Shown: positions 47,710 through 59,094 of the stretch, one piece after another
How positions within the stretch are numbered: position 1 is the stretch's first letter
Layout of the letters: each line of letters opens with the position of its first letter
Assembly: GCA_965153355.1 (NCBI GenBank)
Contig: OZ231127.1
Coordinates: forward strand, 40,114,001-40,178,000
DNA: 64,000 nucleotides
Source: Flaccisagitta enflata
Taxonomy: Eukaryota; Chaetognatha; Sagittoidea; Aphragmophora
Direction of reading: 5' to 3'
The notes under the pieces: model-generated
Databases searched by the model: none
What the model saw: the letters and a program-made list of their open reading frames with translations, nothing else
Told to the model about the DNA's origin: nothing
Program-made: the position numbers and the translations under genes

Positions 47710-48369
47710 GTATGGAGCTCTTTCAGTCTTTGCAACCACTCATGGTTTATTCTTAACGCATCTAGTGATTACTGATAAGTCTCGTCACTCTACCTCTTCT
47801 TACAATCCGCCCCCTTTTCGTTTACCCCTTACGTTTTCTGCTTTCTAACAAGTTTGTCTTATTCACTATCATGTGAGGATCGCCACACGGATTACAATTT
47901 GTTTCAACATTCCTTACATTGCCTGTTTCCTTGATACCCCTGATTTTGAGTTTTTGTGAAATTTCAAGCAGTGTTCACTGTATAGGTTTTACATTGACTG
48001 CAATTAAGGAAAGAAACTCGATCAACAGACAAAAGATCCATCGTGGACTCTTGTGTTTCGCGTCGCTCTCGTTGATTCTTGTCGAAATCTGGCGCTATCT
48101 TGGTCTCCGGACTACGTCATCTCGTTGGAACTCCTACTTCCGGTTTTCCTTCCTTCCTTCCTTCTCTACCATTTTGGGCAAGCTCGGACGTAAATATCAT
48201 AAATCTGTATTGTGGTACGCTATCATCTGGTGTTACAATTGGGAGACGATCGTTTTGCTTATTCATTCAATCCGCAAATGACTCTTTTCACATGAACGAC
48301 GCACCTCCTCGAGAAAGGGCATTAAAACTGTGATCGTGTTAATCGTGATTAACGCCACCACCACCAAAA
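47710..48369 (+). promoter_or_regulatory. Upstream region of the beta-TrCP gene
   Basis: 660 bp before the start codon. The stretch 48040-48150 is more GC-balanced than its surroundings (GTCGCTCTCGTTGATTCTTG, GGTCTCCGGACTACGTCATC). TGACGTCA-like CTACGTCATC at about 48112 could be a CRE-type site. No TATA box is evident. The ATG context is CACCAAAAATGG. Confidence 0.4.
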
Positions 48370-48423
48370 ATGGACGTCACCATGTCCGAGGACGTCGGTG
48401 ACAAGCGACAGGACATAGAGATG
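48370..48423 (+). CDS. BTRC: beta-TrCP exon 1
   Basis: [18 protein letters not shown], phase 0, donor ATG|GTGAGT. The N terminus is short and acidic. A second in-frame Met at codon 5 is an alternative start. Confidence 0.8.
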
Positions 48424-51400
48424 GTGAGTTTAGGATTGGGTCGTGACGCGACGAGCGCAATTAGTAGTTGATAAGTGTGAACCCAGTGGATAAATGGATC
48501 TAAGTGTAGGGGCTGGCCGGACTTCTACTTACCCAACTTTTATCCCCTGATTTCGATACGGTGGAACATTCGGAGTGGGGGAAAAAATTATAGTGTCTGG
48601 GCTGGAGGGAGGGTGGGGTTTAGGGGTGGGGTTGGGTCAAAGGGTAGGGTTGGATTTAGTGGATATGTTGGGTTTAGTAGTAATGTTGAGTTTAGGAATG
48701 GGCATGGAAAAATGCTAAATTACAGGTTTTTGATTGTCCGAACATCGCTAACTCCTTTGCCTAAGAATGCTGTCTTAAAATCTAGTACCCAGTGTTTAGT
48801 TTGTTTTTGGGCAGCGGCCTCAAAGGGGTCGATGACCTTCACACATATGGAAAATTTTTTCCTTCTCCTTCGTACCCCCTCCCCCAAGCCTCGAGGCCCA
48901 TATCTCAGCCTCAAGGCCCAAATCCCAACCCCAAGGCCCTAATCCCAACCCCAAGGCCCTAATTCCAGCCTCAAGGGATTTGGGCCTCAAGACTGGGATT
49001 TAGGCCTTGAGGCTGGGATATGGGCCTCGAGGCTGGGATATGGACCTCCAGGCTGGGGGGAGGGGGGAGGTACAAAGAAGAAGGAGGAGGAGAAGGAAAA
49101 GAAAATTCCCCATATGTGTGAAAGCATAGGTCATCGACCCCTTTGGGGCCGCTGCCCTGCTCCCCCTTCAACTTCTATCATAGCCTACTTAAGCAGGGCA
49201 CGGGTACCGCTGACCATCTAACGCTTTTGCGACTATTTTTTTTGGCTCTTGAGAACTTGTTCGGGGGGTTTTAGGTTTAGTGTTAGAATCGGTATGCTGT
49301 AGGGTTAGGGAAAGGTTGCATTATGAGCCAGATTAGACGCTAAAAAAAATCCCATACCCTGCCTCTAACCACCCAGCAACCATCGCAAAAGGCTCAGACC
49401 CTCTTAGATGGATATGAATTAGGGCTAGGGTTAGGTGTGGTGATTGAGAAAAGTGTGTATCCGAAGGTGTATGTCCGAATGTTTTTAGTTGCGGACACGC
49501 AACTCAATAAGAGGCTTTTTCCGTCCGTTGGTCCGTTGGTTTTTCCGGGATTATCGAGTTGAAACGTGGAAAATTCAGCATTCAAGATACTTTTCATGTA
49601 TATTTGTGTACGGATGGGGTTGGGGTGTAGATGGGGTTTGGATGCCCTCGCCCACCCGTCCGTAACGATATCGTGACTTGTGACATGTTACATATTTTCG
49701 CATGCTCAGAAGGAACCGGAACCCGTCGGGCGCGTCTCCACGTCATCGCGGACGTACGGTTCGACGGCTCACTACGGCGATGAAAAATCCACTTGTCTGA
49801 ATTATTTTGAACTCTGGACGGAAAATGAACAAATCGACTTCGTCGAACATCTCCTTTCCCGAATGTGTCACTATCAGCACGGTCACATTAATCAGTATCT
49901 CAAACCCATGCTACAAAGAGACTTCATCTCCGCTCTTCCAGGTAGGAAGGTCTTCGAAATCTTAGCGTTTCTTCGTCAAGACGCACCCGTTTCGGTTGGA
50001 ACGACAGCCAATTCATTTATTCAACATCAAATGGCCAGATGGGTATTGGCCGGTCTGATCGGCCCAAGTATCATTTTCTGCTCTGATCCATGAAGTTGAT
50101 TATTTTAACTATCTTCCTGTCCACTGATGCTATGTTACCTCCATGATTCTATAAATACATCATGGAATTATTGTCTGAAAAAGTCCCAAAAAAAGGCTCA
50201 ATTTCTCTGCATTTAATGGCGGGACCCTTATAAGCGGAGGAGGGACCTAAAGTGTTACATGGCCCCCCTACAGCTGACATGGTTTAATCAATATCCACAC
50301 TTTTAGTGGCGGATGACACCATTGGTGGATACAATTGGCGCCACCGTGGCGATTTTTCAATATCCACCATGAAACATTCTTCCATTGCCCAACACAAACT
50401 TTCGCACGTTCCATCTCAATGCATGCTTTCTCACTCCTGTGAAGTAGTCTTTCACCCGTCCTCCCGGGATCATATCATGATATTGAATCCATATTTGGTC
50501 AACGCACAGACCCCTATTTTATTAGTGAGCTGCGGAAGCTGCGTTCCTGTTTCCTTTTGATGCAATTATCCTTCAGTTATACGTAGTTATCCTTCTCTTT
50601 TCAGCTAAGGGTCTCGATCACGTGGCGGAACACATCCTTTCTTTCTTGGACGCGCGCGCGCTTTGTTCGGCCGAACTCGTTTGCAAGGAATGGCATCGCG
50701 TCATCTCCGAAGGAATGCTTTGGAAGAAGTTGATCGAACGAATGGTGCTCACAGATCCCCTGTGGAAGGGTCTCTCGGAGAGGCGCGGCTGGTAAGCGCT
50801 TGATAAAATTCAGATGTCTCGAATTTTCACCCTCCTGCACTTGCTGCAATCATAATAAAATCATTATTTTTTCGTGTTCACTCGTAATTTTCTCCTCCTT
50901 TCTCAGGGGCCAGTGCCTGTTTAAAAACAAACCAGTCGACCAACCCCCTCCCACGCATCAGTACTATCGCGATCTCTACCCCAAGATCATTAAAGACATC
51001 GACACCATTGAAAACAATTGGCGAGTGGGACGACACAATCTCCAGCGCATCCACTGCCGAAGCGAAAACAGCAAAGGAGTTTATTGCCTTCAGTACGACG
51101 ATCACAAAATCGTCTCGGGTTTGCGGGACAACACCATAAAGGTGAGTTTTTTTTCTGCCTTTAAACGCGGTAGGATAAGTTGCAAACAAAAACGCGAAAT
51201 TGGGTATTATCGATCGTTGCAAGAAATTTGCATGGTACGTTACATGTACGTTACATGTAAATCATGCGCAGCTAACCATCACTGGGCGATGGGCATGGAC
51301 GAGATTCTTCCTTAATCCTTACACGAGTTATATCCCGTTCGCAGATATGGGATCGCAACACGTTGGAATGCGTCCAGGTGTTGACAGGTCATACAGGCTC

Positions 51401-53432
51401 CGTTTTGTGTCTTCAATACGACGAGAACAACATCATTTCCGGATCCTCCGACTCCACCGTCCGTGTATGGAATGCTACCACAGGAGAAATGGTCAACACT
51501 CTCATCCACCATTGCGAGGCCGTCCTTCACCTTCGTTTCTGTAACGGTAACCATCTGATAGTGTTGACCAAGTTCAGGGACCATCTTGGTCTTTTTATGT
51601 CCGGATATCATACGTGTCATCTTAAAATGATTTTCATACAGGAATGATGGTGACCTGCTCCAAAGATCGAAGCATCGCTGTTTGGGACATGCATTCTTCG
51701 GCGGTGAGTTGAGGCGCAAGAACCCTCGGGCCTCGGTTTGGAACCTACAGACGGTTCATAATTCGGGCTTCTAAGTTAGCCGAGTTGTTTGTAACGATAT
51801 TTGAGTGAATGTAAGTCCATATAAACAAGTTCATGTGTATGCACAATTATAAGTACATGAATACCCGATTCCGATCGTCCAGGATATTAATTTGCGGCGT
51901 GTTCTCGTCGGCCATCGAGCAGCGGTGAACGTTGTGGACTTCGACGAGAAATACATCGTTTCGGCATCTGGCGACAGAACCATCAAGGTAGGACCACTTT
52001 TACATATCCTTTATTGCCGCTTTCAGTGTGTCTGTCTCATTACGAAGTATTTCCTCTTCCAACCTAAACATTCTTGCTTCAATTCGTTCTTCCTGTATCT
52101 CTTGCATTGTGTATCCGCGCTATTTCATATCGACCGTAAAGATTTAGCCATTTATTCGCCGTTTTATCGATGTTGTACCGACGGCTTAAGTATACTCATG
52201 TATGTTATTGACTTATTGTTAATATCTGCGATCTACGACTTCTAAATCAACAGGTGTGGTCGACGTCGACGTGCGAGTTCGTCCGAACGTTGAATGGACA
52301 TCGTCGTGGTATCGCGTGTCTCCAATACCGAGATCGTCTGGTCGTTTCTGGATCATCAGACAACACCATCAGACTATGGGACATCGAATCTGGCACTTGC
52401 TTGAGGTTAGAAGCTAGGGCTTGGCCTGGTTTGGCTTGGCTTGGTTTTGCCTGGCTTGGTTTAATTTGGCAGCCAATTGAGTAATTCAGATGAGGTATAC
52501 GACTTGTTACTGTTCCCGAAACACTCCGCAACTATGCCTCGATTTAATGAAAATGTTTCAACTTCTTACTGGAAAAGGAGAATTATGCTTAATAATTATT
52601 ATTGATAACAATTATTTATAATCATAATTATTAATCATAATTATTCTAGAATTTTTCTTCATTACACAATGTCATCTCGAATCGACAGAGTCCTCGAGGG
52701 GCACGAAGAACTCGTGCGTTGTATTCGCTTCGACAAAGAAAGAATCGTGAGTGGCGCCTATGATGGCAAAATTAAAGTTTGGGATTTACGTGCGGCGTTG
52801 GATCCCAGGTCGCCCGCTGGCACCCTCTGTCTCAGAACTCTCGTGGTAAGTGCGCTAGCCTGTTATGTTTGTTTTGGTTCTTCTTCTTTTTCCAAATGTA
52901 ATATCTGTGTAATATCTGTAAGCTTGTGGGGCAAATTTCCGCCTTATCCCTTGTAATCCCTTAACTGCACGCCATTAAGTAATCTCTTATCGATGCGCAG
53001 CCATGATGCTCATCTCTCCTTTCTTTACCTAACGTATTTCAGGAACATTCTGGTCGCGTTTTCCGACTGCAGTTTGACGAATTCCAAATAGTTTCTTCCT
53101 CCCACGATGACACCATCCTGATTTGGGATTTTCTAAACGTTCCTTACGATGGCGTGGCCCCCAACGCCGTAACCGGTGGCAACGGTGGCGGCGGTGGCGG
53201 AGGCAGCGGTGGCAGCAGCGACAGAGGTGGTGGTGGAGGAAGTGGGCGCGGCAGCGGCGGTGGTAGTGGAGGAGGCGGTGGCGGCGGCGGCGGTGCCCCG
53301 GATGCTGGACTTGGCTTTGAGGGTGGCCGTAGCGGCAGTGGTAACGCAGGTTCTCGGTCTTCCTCAGCCGGCCCTGGAGTTTTAAGTGGTTCCTTTCCAT
53401 ATGTGAGCGGCGGCGGGGGCCCCAGAAATTAA
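48370..53432 (+). CDS. BTRC: beta-TrCP (Slimb/FBXW1/FBXW11) F-box WD40 protein, 10 exons
   Basis: Ten exons (48370-48423, 49710-49941, 50605-50791, 50907-51141, 51345-51546, 51642-51703, 51883-51987, 52254-52405, 52689-52845, 53043-53432) give 1776 nt, 591 residues, with every junction GT-AG and in phase. beta-TrCP is the substrate receptor of an SCF E3 ubiquitin ligase. Its F-box binds Skp1, and its WD40 propeller binds the phosphodegron of substrates such as beta-catenin and IkB (established for the family). Residues about 47-92 form the dimerisation D domain ([20 protein letters not shown]). About 97-150 are the F-box ([20 protein letters not shown]). Seven WD repeats follow from about 205 to 498. 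The tail 500-591 is a Gly/Ser-rich run not found in vertebrate homologues as I know them. Length is otherwise as usual for the family. Confidence 0.96.
48590..48700. repeat. Degenerate TTAGGG-like tract in beta-TrCP intron 1
   Basis: GGGTGGGGTTTAGGGGTGGG, GGGTAGGGTTGGATTTAG and related units. A similar tract recurs near 49260-49320 and 49420-49435. Confidence 0.45.
48809..49237 (+). mobile_element. F-family foldback element, copy 5, in beta-TrCP intron 1
   Basis: Left arm GGGCAGCGGCCTCAAAGGGG then TCGATGACC. Units such as AGCCTCGAGGCCCATATCTC reverse in sense midway. Right arm GGTCATCGACCCCTTTGGGG then CCGCTGCCC at 49130-49156. The tail ends GCTTTTGCGACTATT. Confidence 0.85.
49483..49670 (+). 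repeat. H-family element, copy 15, in beta-TrCP intron 1
   Basis: Hairpin AGTTGCG-GACA-CGCAACT, CTCAATAAGAGGCTTTTTCC, and the end CGCCCACCCGTCCGTAACGA then TATCGTGACTTGTGAC (second 3'-end type). It ends about 35 bp before the exon 2 acceptor. Confidence 0.8.
49710..49941 (+). CDS. BTRC: beta-TrCP exon 2 (D domain)
   Basis: Acceptor ATGCTCAG, donor CTTCCAG|GTAGGA. Carries [20 protein letters not shown] and [15 protein letters not shown], the conserved dimerisation region. Confidence 0.95.
50215..50370 (+). mobile_element. MITE-like foldback M, half copy C, in beta-TrCP intron 2
   Basis: GTTACATGGCCCCCCTACAG then CTGACATGG, and ACAATTGGCGCCACCGTGGC then GATTTTTCAAT, line up with the left half of copy B. 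The right half is absent. Confidence 0.55.
50605..50791 (+). CDS. BTRC: beta-TrCP exon 3 (F-box)
   Basis: Acceptor CTTTTCAG, donor GGCTG|GTAAGC splitting the Trp codon. Encodes [20 protein letters not shown] and the segment [20 protein letters not shown], nearly the family consensus. Confidence 0.96.
50907..51141 (+). CDS. BTRC: beta-TrCP exon 4 (linker and first WD repeat)
   Basis: Acceptor TTTCTCAG, donor AAAG|GTGAGT. Carries [20 protein letters not shown] then [20 protein letters not shown], which leads into the propeller. Confidence 0.96.
51345..51546 (+). CDS. BTRC: beta-TrCP exon 5 (WD repeats)
   Basis: Acceptor GTTCGCAG, donor AACG|GTAACC. Carries [20 protein letters not shown] and [20 protein letters not shown]. 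Confidence 0.96.
51642..51703 (+). CDS. BTRC: beta-TrCP exon 6 (WD repeat)
   Basis: A 62-nt exon. Acceptor CATACAG, donor GGCG|GTGAGT. Carries [16 protein letters not shown]. Confidence 0.95.
51883..51987 (+). CDS. BTRC: beta-TrCP exon 7 (WD repeat)
   Basis: Acceptor GATCGTCCAG, donor CAAG|GTAGGA. Carries [20 protein letters not shown] then SASGDRTIK. Confidence 0.96.
52254..52405 (+). CDS. BTRC: beta-TrCP exon 8 (WD repeats)
   Basis: Acceptor AAATCAACAG, donor TTGAG|GTTAG. Carries [20 protein letters not shown] and [18 protein letters not shown]. The intron after it starts with a TTGGC-rich run (52420-52465). Confidence 0.96.
52689..52845 (+). CDS. BTRC: beta-TrCP exon 9 (WD repeat)
   Basis: Acceptor ATCGACAG, donor CGTG|GTAAGT. 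Carries [20 protein letters not shown] and [19 protein letters not shown]. Confidence 0.96.
53043..53432 (+). CDS. BTRC: beta-TrCP exon 10 (last WD repeat and Gly-rich tail)
   Basis: Acceptor TATTTCAG. Carries [20 protein letters not shown] and [16 protein letters not shown], then from about residue 500 a tail of some 90 residues dominated by Gly and Ser, ending GGGGPRN and TAA. The tail is encoded by a GGTGGC/GGCGGC-rich stretch. Confidence 0.94.
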   Translation, partial: EHSGRVFRLQFDEFQIVSSSHDDTILIWDFLNVPYDGVAPNAVTGGNGGGGGGGSGGSSDRGGGGGSGRGSGGGSGGGGGGGGGAPDAGLGFEGGRSGSGNAGSRSSSAGPGVLSGSFPYVSGGGGPRN

Positions 53433-55929
53433 TTTAGCATTAATGGCGCTTTTGACTCCTGTTTCACGCGATTAGAAATGACGCATGGCAAGTAAGAACG
53501 ATCGCCATGGTGTCAACGACATGAAGTGAACCGGTCGTGTGTTTTTTCTTCCCCCTTTTTTGCTGGCTAATGGCTATCCGACACATAATCTGTTTTTTTT
53601 TTCTTCTTTAAAGCGACTCAAAATTGCTGTTTTTTAAAGATTTCCACTGCTTGTCTATCAATGTATCGACCCTCCCATATTCACACTCATGGACGGTTCG
53701 ATTGAGCGTCGTTGCCATCTTTCTACTCTTGACATATTTCATCCTCACCCCTCGGCACTCTTCACGTAACTCCGTAATAGTGTACGGTTGCTGTGATCTC
53801 AAACCTTAGTCCTAAAAGATAGCTGATTCATGAACGATAGCGGACTAGAAAAAGAAAAACTCGTTCGTCCAAGCCGGACTTAGCTGTCATTCTATCACAG
53901 CGCAGTTCCTGCACTGGACGTCGGAGAGGCTGCAATGTACATGCGCGAAAAAGCATCTCCACACCCAAAGTATCCATCTTAAGGTTAATAGTCATGAAAG
54001 AAGATTCCGGACAGATGACTCTGTCTAAGCCACTAAGTAAATAATGTATTTCTCTAAAGCTCGCGATTAATTGGGGTGGGTTAACTTTAGCTTGCTTAAC
54101 CTGTGTTTTAAGAACTGATCTGTCCGGATTTATATGTTGCTACCACCTATGATCGGTGTTGATTTCTCGACCCAATGGCAATGGTAAAATAATAAGTGGC
54201 TGAGGCGAGATTAAAAGAAGTATTAGCTCATAATTTAAAAGGCGCACGAATTTCCATTCACTGTTCATTTTTATTCAAACTCGCCGAGGCGCTGTTCATC
54301 TGTCAAGTTGTATTTGTAACTCGGTCAGATGAATCGGACTCAACGCTTACACTTTACGTCGTCTCCAGTCTGTCTGTCTCCTTTCCCCCCAAACCGCCGG
54401 TTTAAAACCCACTCGCCCATCTCTTGCCCTCCAATTGTGGCACTAACCTACCAACCCCCCAAAGAAAAATAAGTCTTAACAGTACGGTAAATCTCATTTT
54501 GACTAAGGTGAGGTTCATAAAGAGCACAGATATAAAACACCTGTGGGTGAAAGACCATTGTTTTAGAATTGAGATCAATTTGTCTGCAGTATGGACTCTG
54601 GTTTACTCAAATTTGCATATGTAAGAGCACTGGTTCAGCTATTGCTGGGGACAATTTTTTTCTCAAGGCCAATTTTTTTCTCAAGGCCAAAAAAAGCAAA
54701 AATTTTTTTCAAAAAATAGTATTTAACATTTGATTCTGAGCAACGTTTCTGTCAAAAGTTATGACAAAAAATACTGGTTAGTCAAAGTTCACTTGGAAAA
54801 ATGTTTCTAGCCACTGTACCTTAAGATACGAGCAAATCCGATTTAATTTAGATAACATTTTGTATCTGCGCTGTACGTCTCATATTCTCCAAGTATGAAT
54901 GAGGTTAACTGTACAAAGCTCTGATACCCCTTACTCAAATTCCCGACATGTTTAAACGCAAGTGCTAGTAATTATGTTATTTTTTGTACAGCCTGTATAA
55001 TGTACTATTGCGCTAATAATCAATCTTTGTATGTCAGTTTATTTTTTGTTGTCTTGCATTTTTCTTTCTTTCTCTTTTTTTTTTCTCTCTTTCTCTCTTT
55101 TTCTCCCTCTCTCTTTTTCTTTCTTTCTTTCTTTCTCTCCCCCATTTCACTTACCCGAGCAAATCCATCAATGTCCTTATCGATTAAGTAACGTCTGTCC
55201 AAGAAGACAATTTAAGAATTCATTCATAAAAAATTACTTTTACAAATATTAGTTCGAATAAAAATTTTAAAGAGAAAATGTATTAAAACAATCGAAACAA
55301 AAACAGAATTACGCGTATAAATTTTTTGAAAAGTTTTACCTTTCAACACTTAAATTTGCAACTTTTTTTTGTACTTGGGCAACTTCTAATGATAGTACCT
55401 GTCACCCTCTACCAGCTCGTCTTTTTTGTCAGTTACTTGTTTTAAGAAAAAACGAAAAACAAAGTTTACACACTGTATGAATATTTAGCGTTAACTATTT
55501 ATCGGACTGACGTTATCGTCACCGCCTCGCTGAATGCCTTTTGGCCCCAATATCGAGCCTGTCATCCCCGACTTGGTCACTCAATTGCGAATTAATCGAT
55601 TCCGTCTCGATGTTAACTCTTTTGCACTCCGTTAGCAATCGAGTTTGTTTTGGAGGGAGGAATAAGGATGAACATGGTACAATCACACGGGGGTGAGGTG
55701 GAGGTAAGGGGGGGGGTTGTTTGAGTTCCGTGGACGGATGTTGTTCCATGCCCCCCATTGAATTTTTTCTCTTTATTCAAATCTAGTCATCATTGCATCT
55801 TTGCTAGTGTATCTGAGGTATTGGCTTAACTGACGTCTAAGAAGACTTCGTGACTTCTCAAGGTCGAGAGCCTCGATGTTTCTCTCTATTAGCCGAAAAC
55901 GCGAATCAATCCTCAAAAAATGCTAATGT
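53433..55929. other. Gene-free stretch after beta-TrCP
   Basis: 3' UTR and intergenic sequence. A canonical AATAAA close to the stop is not evident. 55060-55140 is CTTT-rich. A minus-strand frame at 55519-55758 (LTECKRVNIETESINSQLSD) is unrecognised and unsupported. Confidence 0.45.
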
Positions 55930-56830
55930 ATTTTTGTCCGCGACGGAATATCATTCCGACGCGGACTATAATTTAAGGCGGGTGGGTGTCGTCGTCGTCG
56001 TCGTCGTCGTTGTCGTCGTGTTCATTTTAAAAAATGGATAACTTTTTTATGCTTTGACCGATTTGGTTCATATTTGGTGGGAAGTTGTACTAGGGTAAGG
56101 CGCTTTACATCCTATCCGATTTTTGCGATCCGACCAACCCAACCGGCCCAACCAGCCTACCGGCCTAAAAGTGAAAAACGTGCATAACATTGGCATTTTT
56201 CAACCAATTTAGCTGAAATTTGGTATGGAGTCTCTAAATGGAAGGCCTCAACATATGTATATGATTTATATGCATTTGAGCATGCTAACCGGCCAAACCG
56301 ACCTACCACCCAACCAGCCAACCCGCCTAAAAGTGAAAAACTTGCATAACTTTGTCATTTTTCAACTGATTTGGTTGAAACTTGGTATGGAGTCTCTAAA
56401 TGGAAGAACTCAACATATGCACACTATTTATCCTGTCAAACCAGCCTACCACCCAACCAGCCTACCAGCCTAAAAGTGAAAAACGTGCATAAATTTGTTT
56501 TTCAACCAATTTGTTGAAATGGAGTCTCTAAATGGAAGGACTTAATATGTGTCTGTGATTTATATGCATTTGAGCATGCTAACCGGCCAAACTGACTTAC
56601 CACCCAACCAGCCAACCGGCCTAAAAGTGAAAAACTGCATAACTTGGCATTTTTCAACTAATTTGGTTGAAACTTGGTATGAAGGGTCTCTGGAAGAACT
56701 CAACATATGCACTATTTATCCTGTCAAACCAGCCTAACACTCCAACCAGCCTACCGGCCTAAAAGTGAAAACGTGCATAACTCACATTTTTCAACTGATT
56801 GGTTGAGAAACCTTGACTTCTCAAATTGCT
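55930..56830 (+). repeat. Tandem repeat S2, locus 2
   Basis: The same leader as 13715 (TTTTTGTCCGCGACGGAATA then TCATTCCGACGCGGA) and about five units with CCTACCGGCCTAAAAGTGAA and TTGGTATGGAGTCTCTAAAT. A GTC microsatellite lies between leader and array. Confidence 0.8.
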
Positions 56831-56869
56831 TTCCTGCCTCACTTTTGTGATGTCTCTCTCTCTCACTTC

Positions 56870-57775
56870 TAGCAATCCTCCAAACTCGAGGAGCGATCCT
56901 CCAAACTTGAGGAACGATCCTCCAACTGAGGAACGATCTCCAAATTGAGGAATGATCTCCAAATTGGAGGAACGATCCTCCACTGGAGGAACGATCTCCA
57001 AATTGGAGGAACGATCCTCCAAATTGGAGGAACGATCCTCCAAATTGGAGGAACGATCCTCCAAATTGGAGGAACGATCATCCAAATTGCTAGAATGATC
57101 CAAATTGCATTTCTAAATCCCCTTTTAAACCCCAACCAATAAGCCCCAACCATTCCATTTTTTTTGGAGGAACTCAGAAAGAGATATAGTGCGAGTTCCT
57201 CCAATATTATCCTCCAATTTGGAGGAACGATCCTCCAAATTGCTTGAATGATCCAAATCGCATTTCTAAATCCCCTTTTAAACCCCAGCCAATAAGCCCC
57301 AACCATTCCAATTTTATTTTGGAGGAACTCAGAAAGAGATATAGTGCGAGTTCCTCCAATATTATCCTCCAATTTGGAGGAACGATCCTCCAAATTGCTT
57401 GAATGATCCAAATCGCATTTCTAAATCCCCTTTTAAACCCCAGCCAATAAGCCCCAACCATTCTAATTTTATTTTGGAGGAACTCAGAAAGAGATATAGT
57501 GAGAGTTCCTCCAAAATTCCCCTCCAAATTGGAGGAACGATCCGCCAAATTGGAGGAACGATCCTCCAAATTGGAGGAACGATCCTCCAAATTGCTAAAA
57601 TGATCTAAAACGATCAAATATCATCTCTAAATCCCCTGTTAAACCCCAGCCAATAAGCCCCAACCATTCCAATTTTATTTTGGAGGAACTCAGAAAGAGA
57701 TATAGTGAGAGTTCCTCCAAAATTCCCCTCCAAATTGGAGGAACGATCCTCCAAATAACTTTTTGTTGACATCTT
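56870..57775. repeat. Composite repeat S3: palindromic 21-bp units and about 150-200-bp super-units
   Basis: The small unit GGAGGAACGATCCTCCAAAT contains the hairpin GGAGGA-ACGA-TCCTCC. Larger units with AAATCCCCTTTTAAACCCCA, CCAATAAGCCCCAACCATTC and GAACTCAGAAAGAGATATAG start near 57115, 57265, 57420 and 57630. Open minus-strand frames here are periodic and not genes. Confidence 0.85.
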
Positions 57776-57884
57776 GTAAATGAGATAATAACCCATTGAG
57801 AGTGTATAATGATCATTCTTGTGAATATAACATTAATGATCAATCCTATGACTGAGGTGTCAGAAAACGCCCTTGAAGATGAGA

Positions 57885-58075
57885 TGGTGACAATCACTGA
57901 TGATCACTAATAATTGATGATCACAGATGACAACTGAAGATGATCACTGATGATCATGGTGATGATCACTGAAGATGATGGTGTTGATCACTGATGATCA
58001 CTGATCGATGATGGTGATAATCACTGATCATTGACAATGATCACTGATCATTGGAGATCACTGATGATCAGTATA
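57885..58075. repeat. TGATCACTGATGATC-rich tract
   Basis: Degenerate tandem units built on the palindrome TGATCA. Confidence 0.8.
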
Positions 58076-58545
58076 AGGACAAAACGAGGAGAGTAGATTT
58101 TGCTGGTCACCATTTTGCTGGTTATCATGCTTAGGCGTAGTTTGTTTTAAAACGTAGGCTTGTAATTACCTCAAAGAAAATGACTGAGGACTGAAAGAAA
58201 TTGACGCAAGAACGATTACTACAGGGAGGCCATGTAAAATCATGAAAGAAGTTTCTTCATGATTGAAAGCAAATATTGCCATCATGTCGCAGGGTTGGCC
58301 GAAGGGGGTCAATCTTAGCCCAGATGGAAGTCCCAAGTCCCAAGGGTGACTGCATGCCAACTTTTGCTTTCAATTAAAAAGAAGTTCTGTTTATGATTTT
58401 ACATGGCCTCCCTGTAGTAATCGTTCTTCCATTAGTTTCTTTCAGTCCTCAGTAATTTTCTACATTTTGAAATAAACTACGCATAAGCATCATACCGGTG
58501 ATCAGCAAAATCTACTCTCCTCGTTTTGTCCATAGACTGTGATGA
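58076..58545. mobile_element. Foldback/MITE-like element with about 170-bp arms
   Basis: The left end GGACAAAACGAGGAGAGTAG then ATTTTGCTGG is mirrored at 58515-58545. ACGATTACTACAGGGAGGCC then ATGTAAAATCATG is mirrored by CATGATTTT-type sequence ending ACATGGCCTCCCTGTAGTAA then TCGTTC. No coding. Confidence 0.75.
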
Positions 58546-58924
58546 TCAATTTTATTTATGTTGTTGATGATCTCTGGGAATCAATTATGTTGTCTTTATT
58601 CTCTGGTGATCACAATGCCATGTTCTCTCTAGTGATTATCACTGTTCTTGTTTTTTTATTGACGATCTTAGTCACGTTCTGTCTCTGGTGATCATCAGTG
58701 TGGAAGAACATGATCGGAAAAGTGGATGAACCAAGTCTCTATTTACTCAAACACGGACATATAAAGCCTTTACTAAATGTTAATGTTTCTAACCTCCTAA
58801 ACTTCTCTCCCCTCTGTTGTCATCGTCGTCATTTTGTCATCCCAATTGACTTCGATCTTTCGTTTTCCGTCTTTGTCTGCAAGAGGTTCACAACTTTTCT
58901 CGATCCGATCGGCTCGTTTCCAGT

Positions 58925-59090
58925 TATCCCTTGGTCCGTTAATCCACCATTCATCAGTCCTTTGTTGCTTTGGTCCGAGATAATAGTCAAAGAACGAACA
59001 TTTTATTTACATTGTGTTTGTTTGTGTATGGGGGTTTAATGCCCCTACCCACCCATCTGAAACATTTTGACCCCGCGTCACTTGTACACA
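58925..59090 (+). repeat. Decayed H-family element (second 3'-end type)
   Basis: GTCCGTTAATCCACC, TGTGTTTGTTTGTGTATGGG, then CCCCTACCCACCCATCTGAA and TTTTGACCCCGCGTCACTTG. The hairpin is lost. Confidence 0.5.
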
Positions 59091-59094
59091 CACA

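Noticed and set aside
55519-55758. Minus-strand 79-residue frame as a gene
   Set aside because: The first half is C/T-rich low complexity, no splice partner or family is visible, and the second half alone is too short to support.
56869-57897. Series of minus-strand repeat proteins with EDRSSNLE units
   Set aside because: They come from the GGAGGAACGATCCTCC minisatellite; the periodicity follows the DNA repeat.
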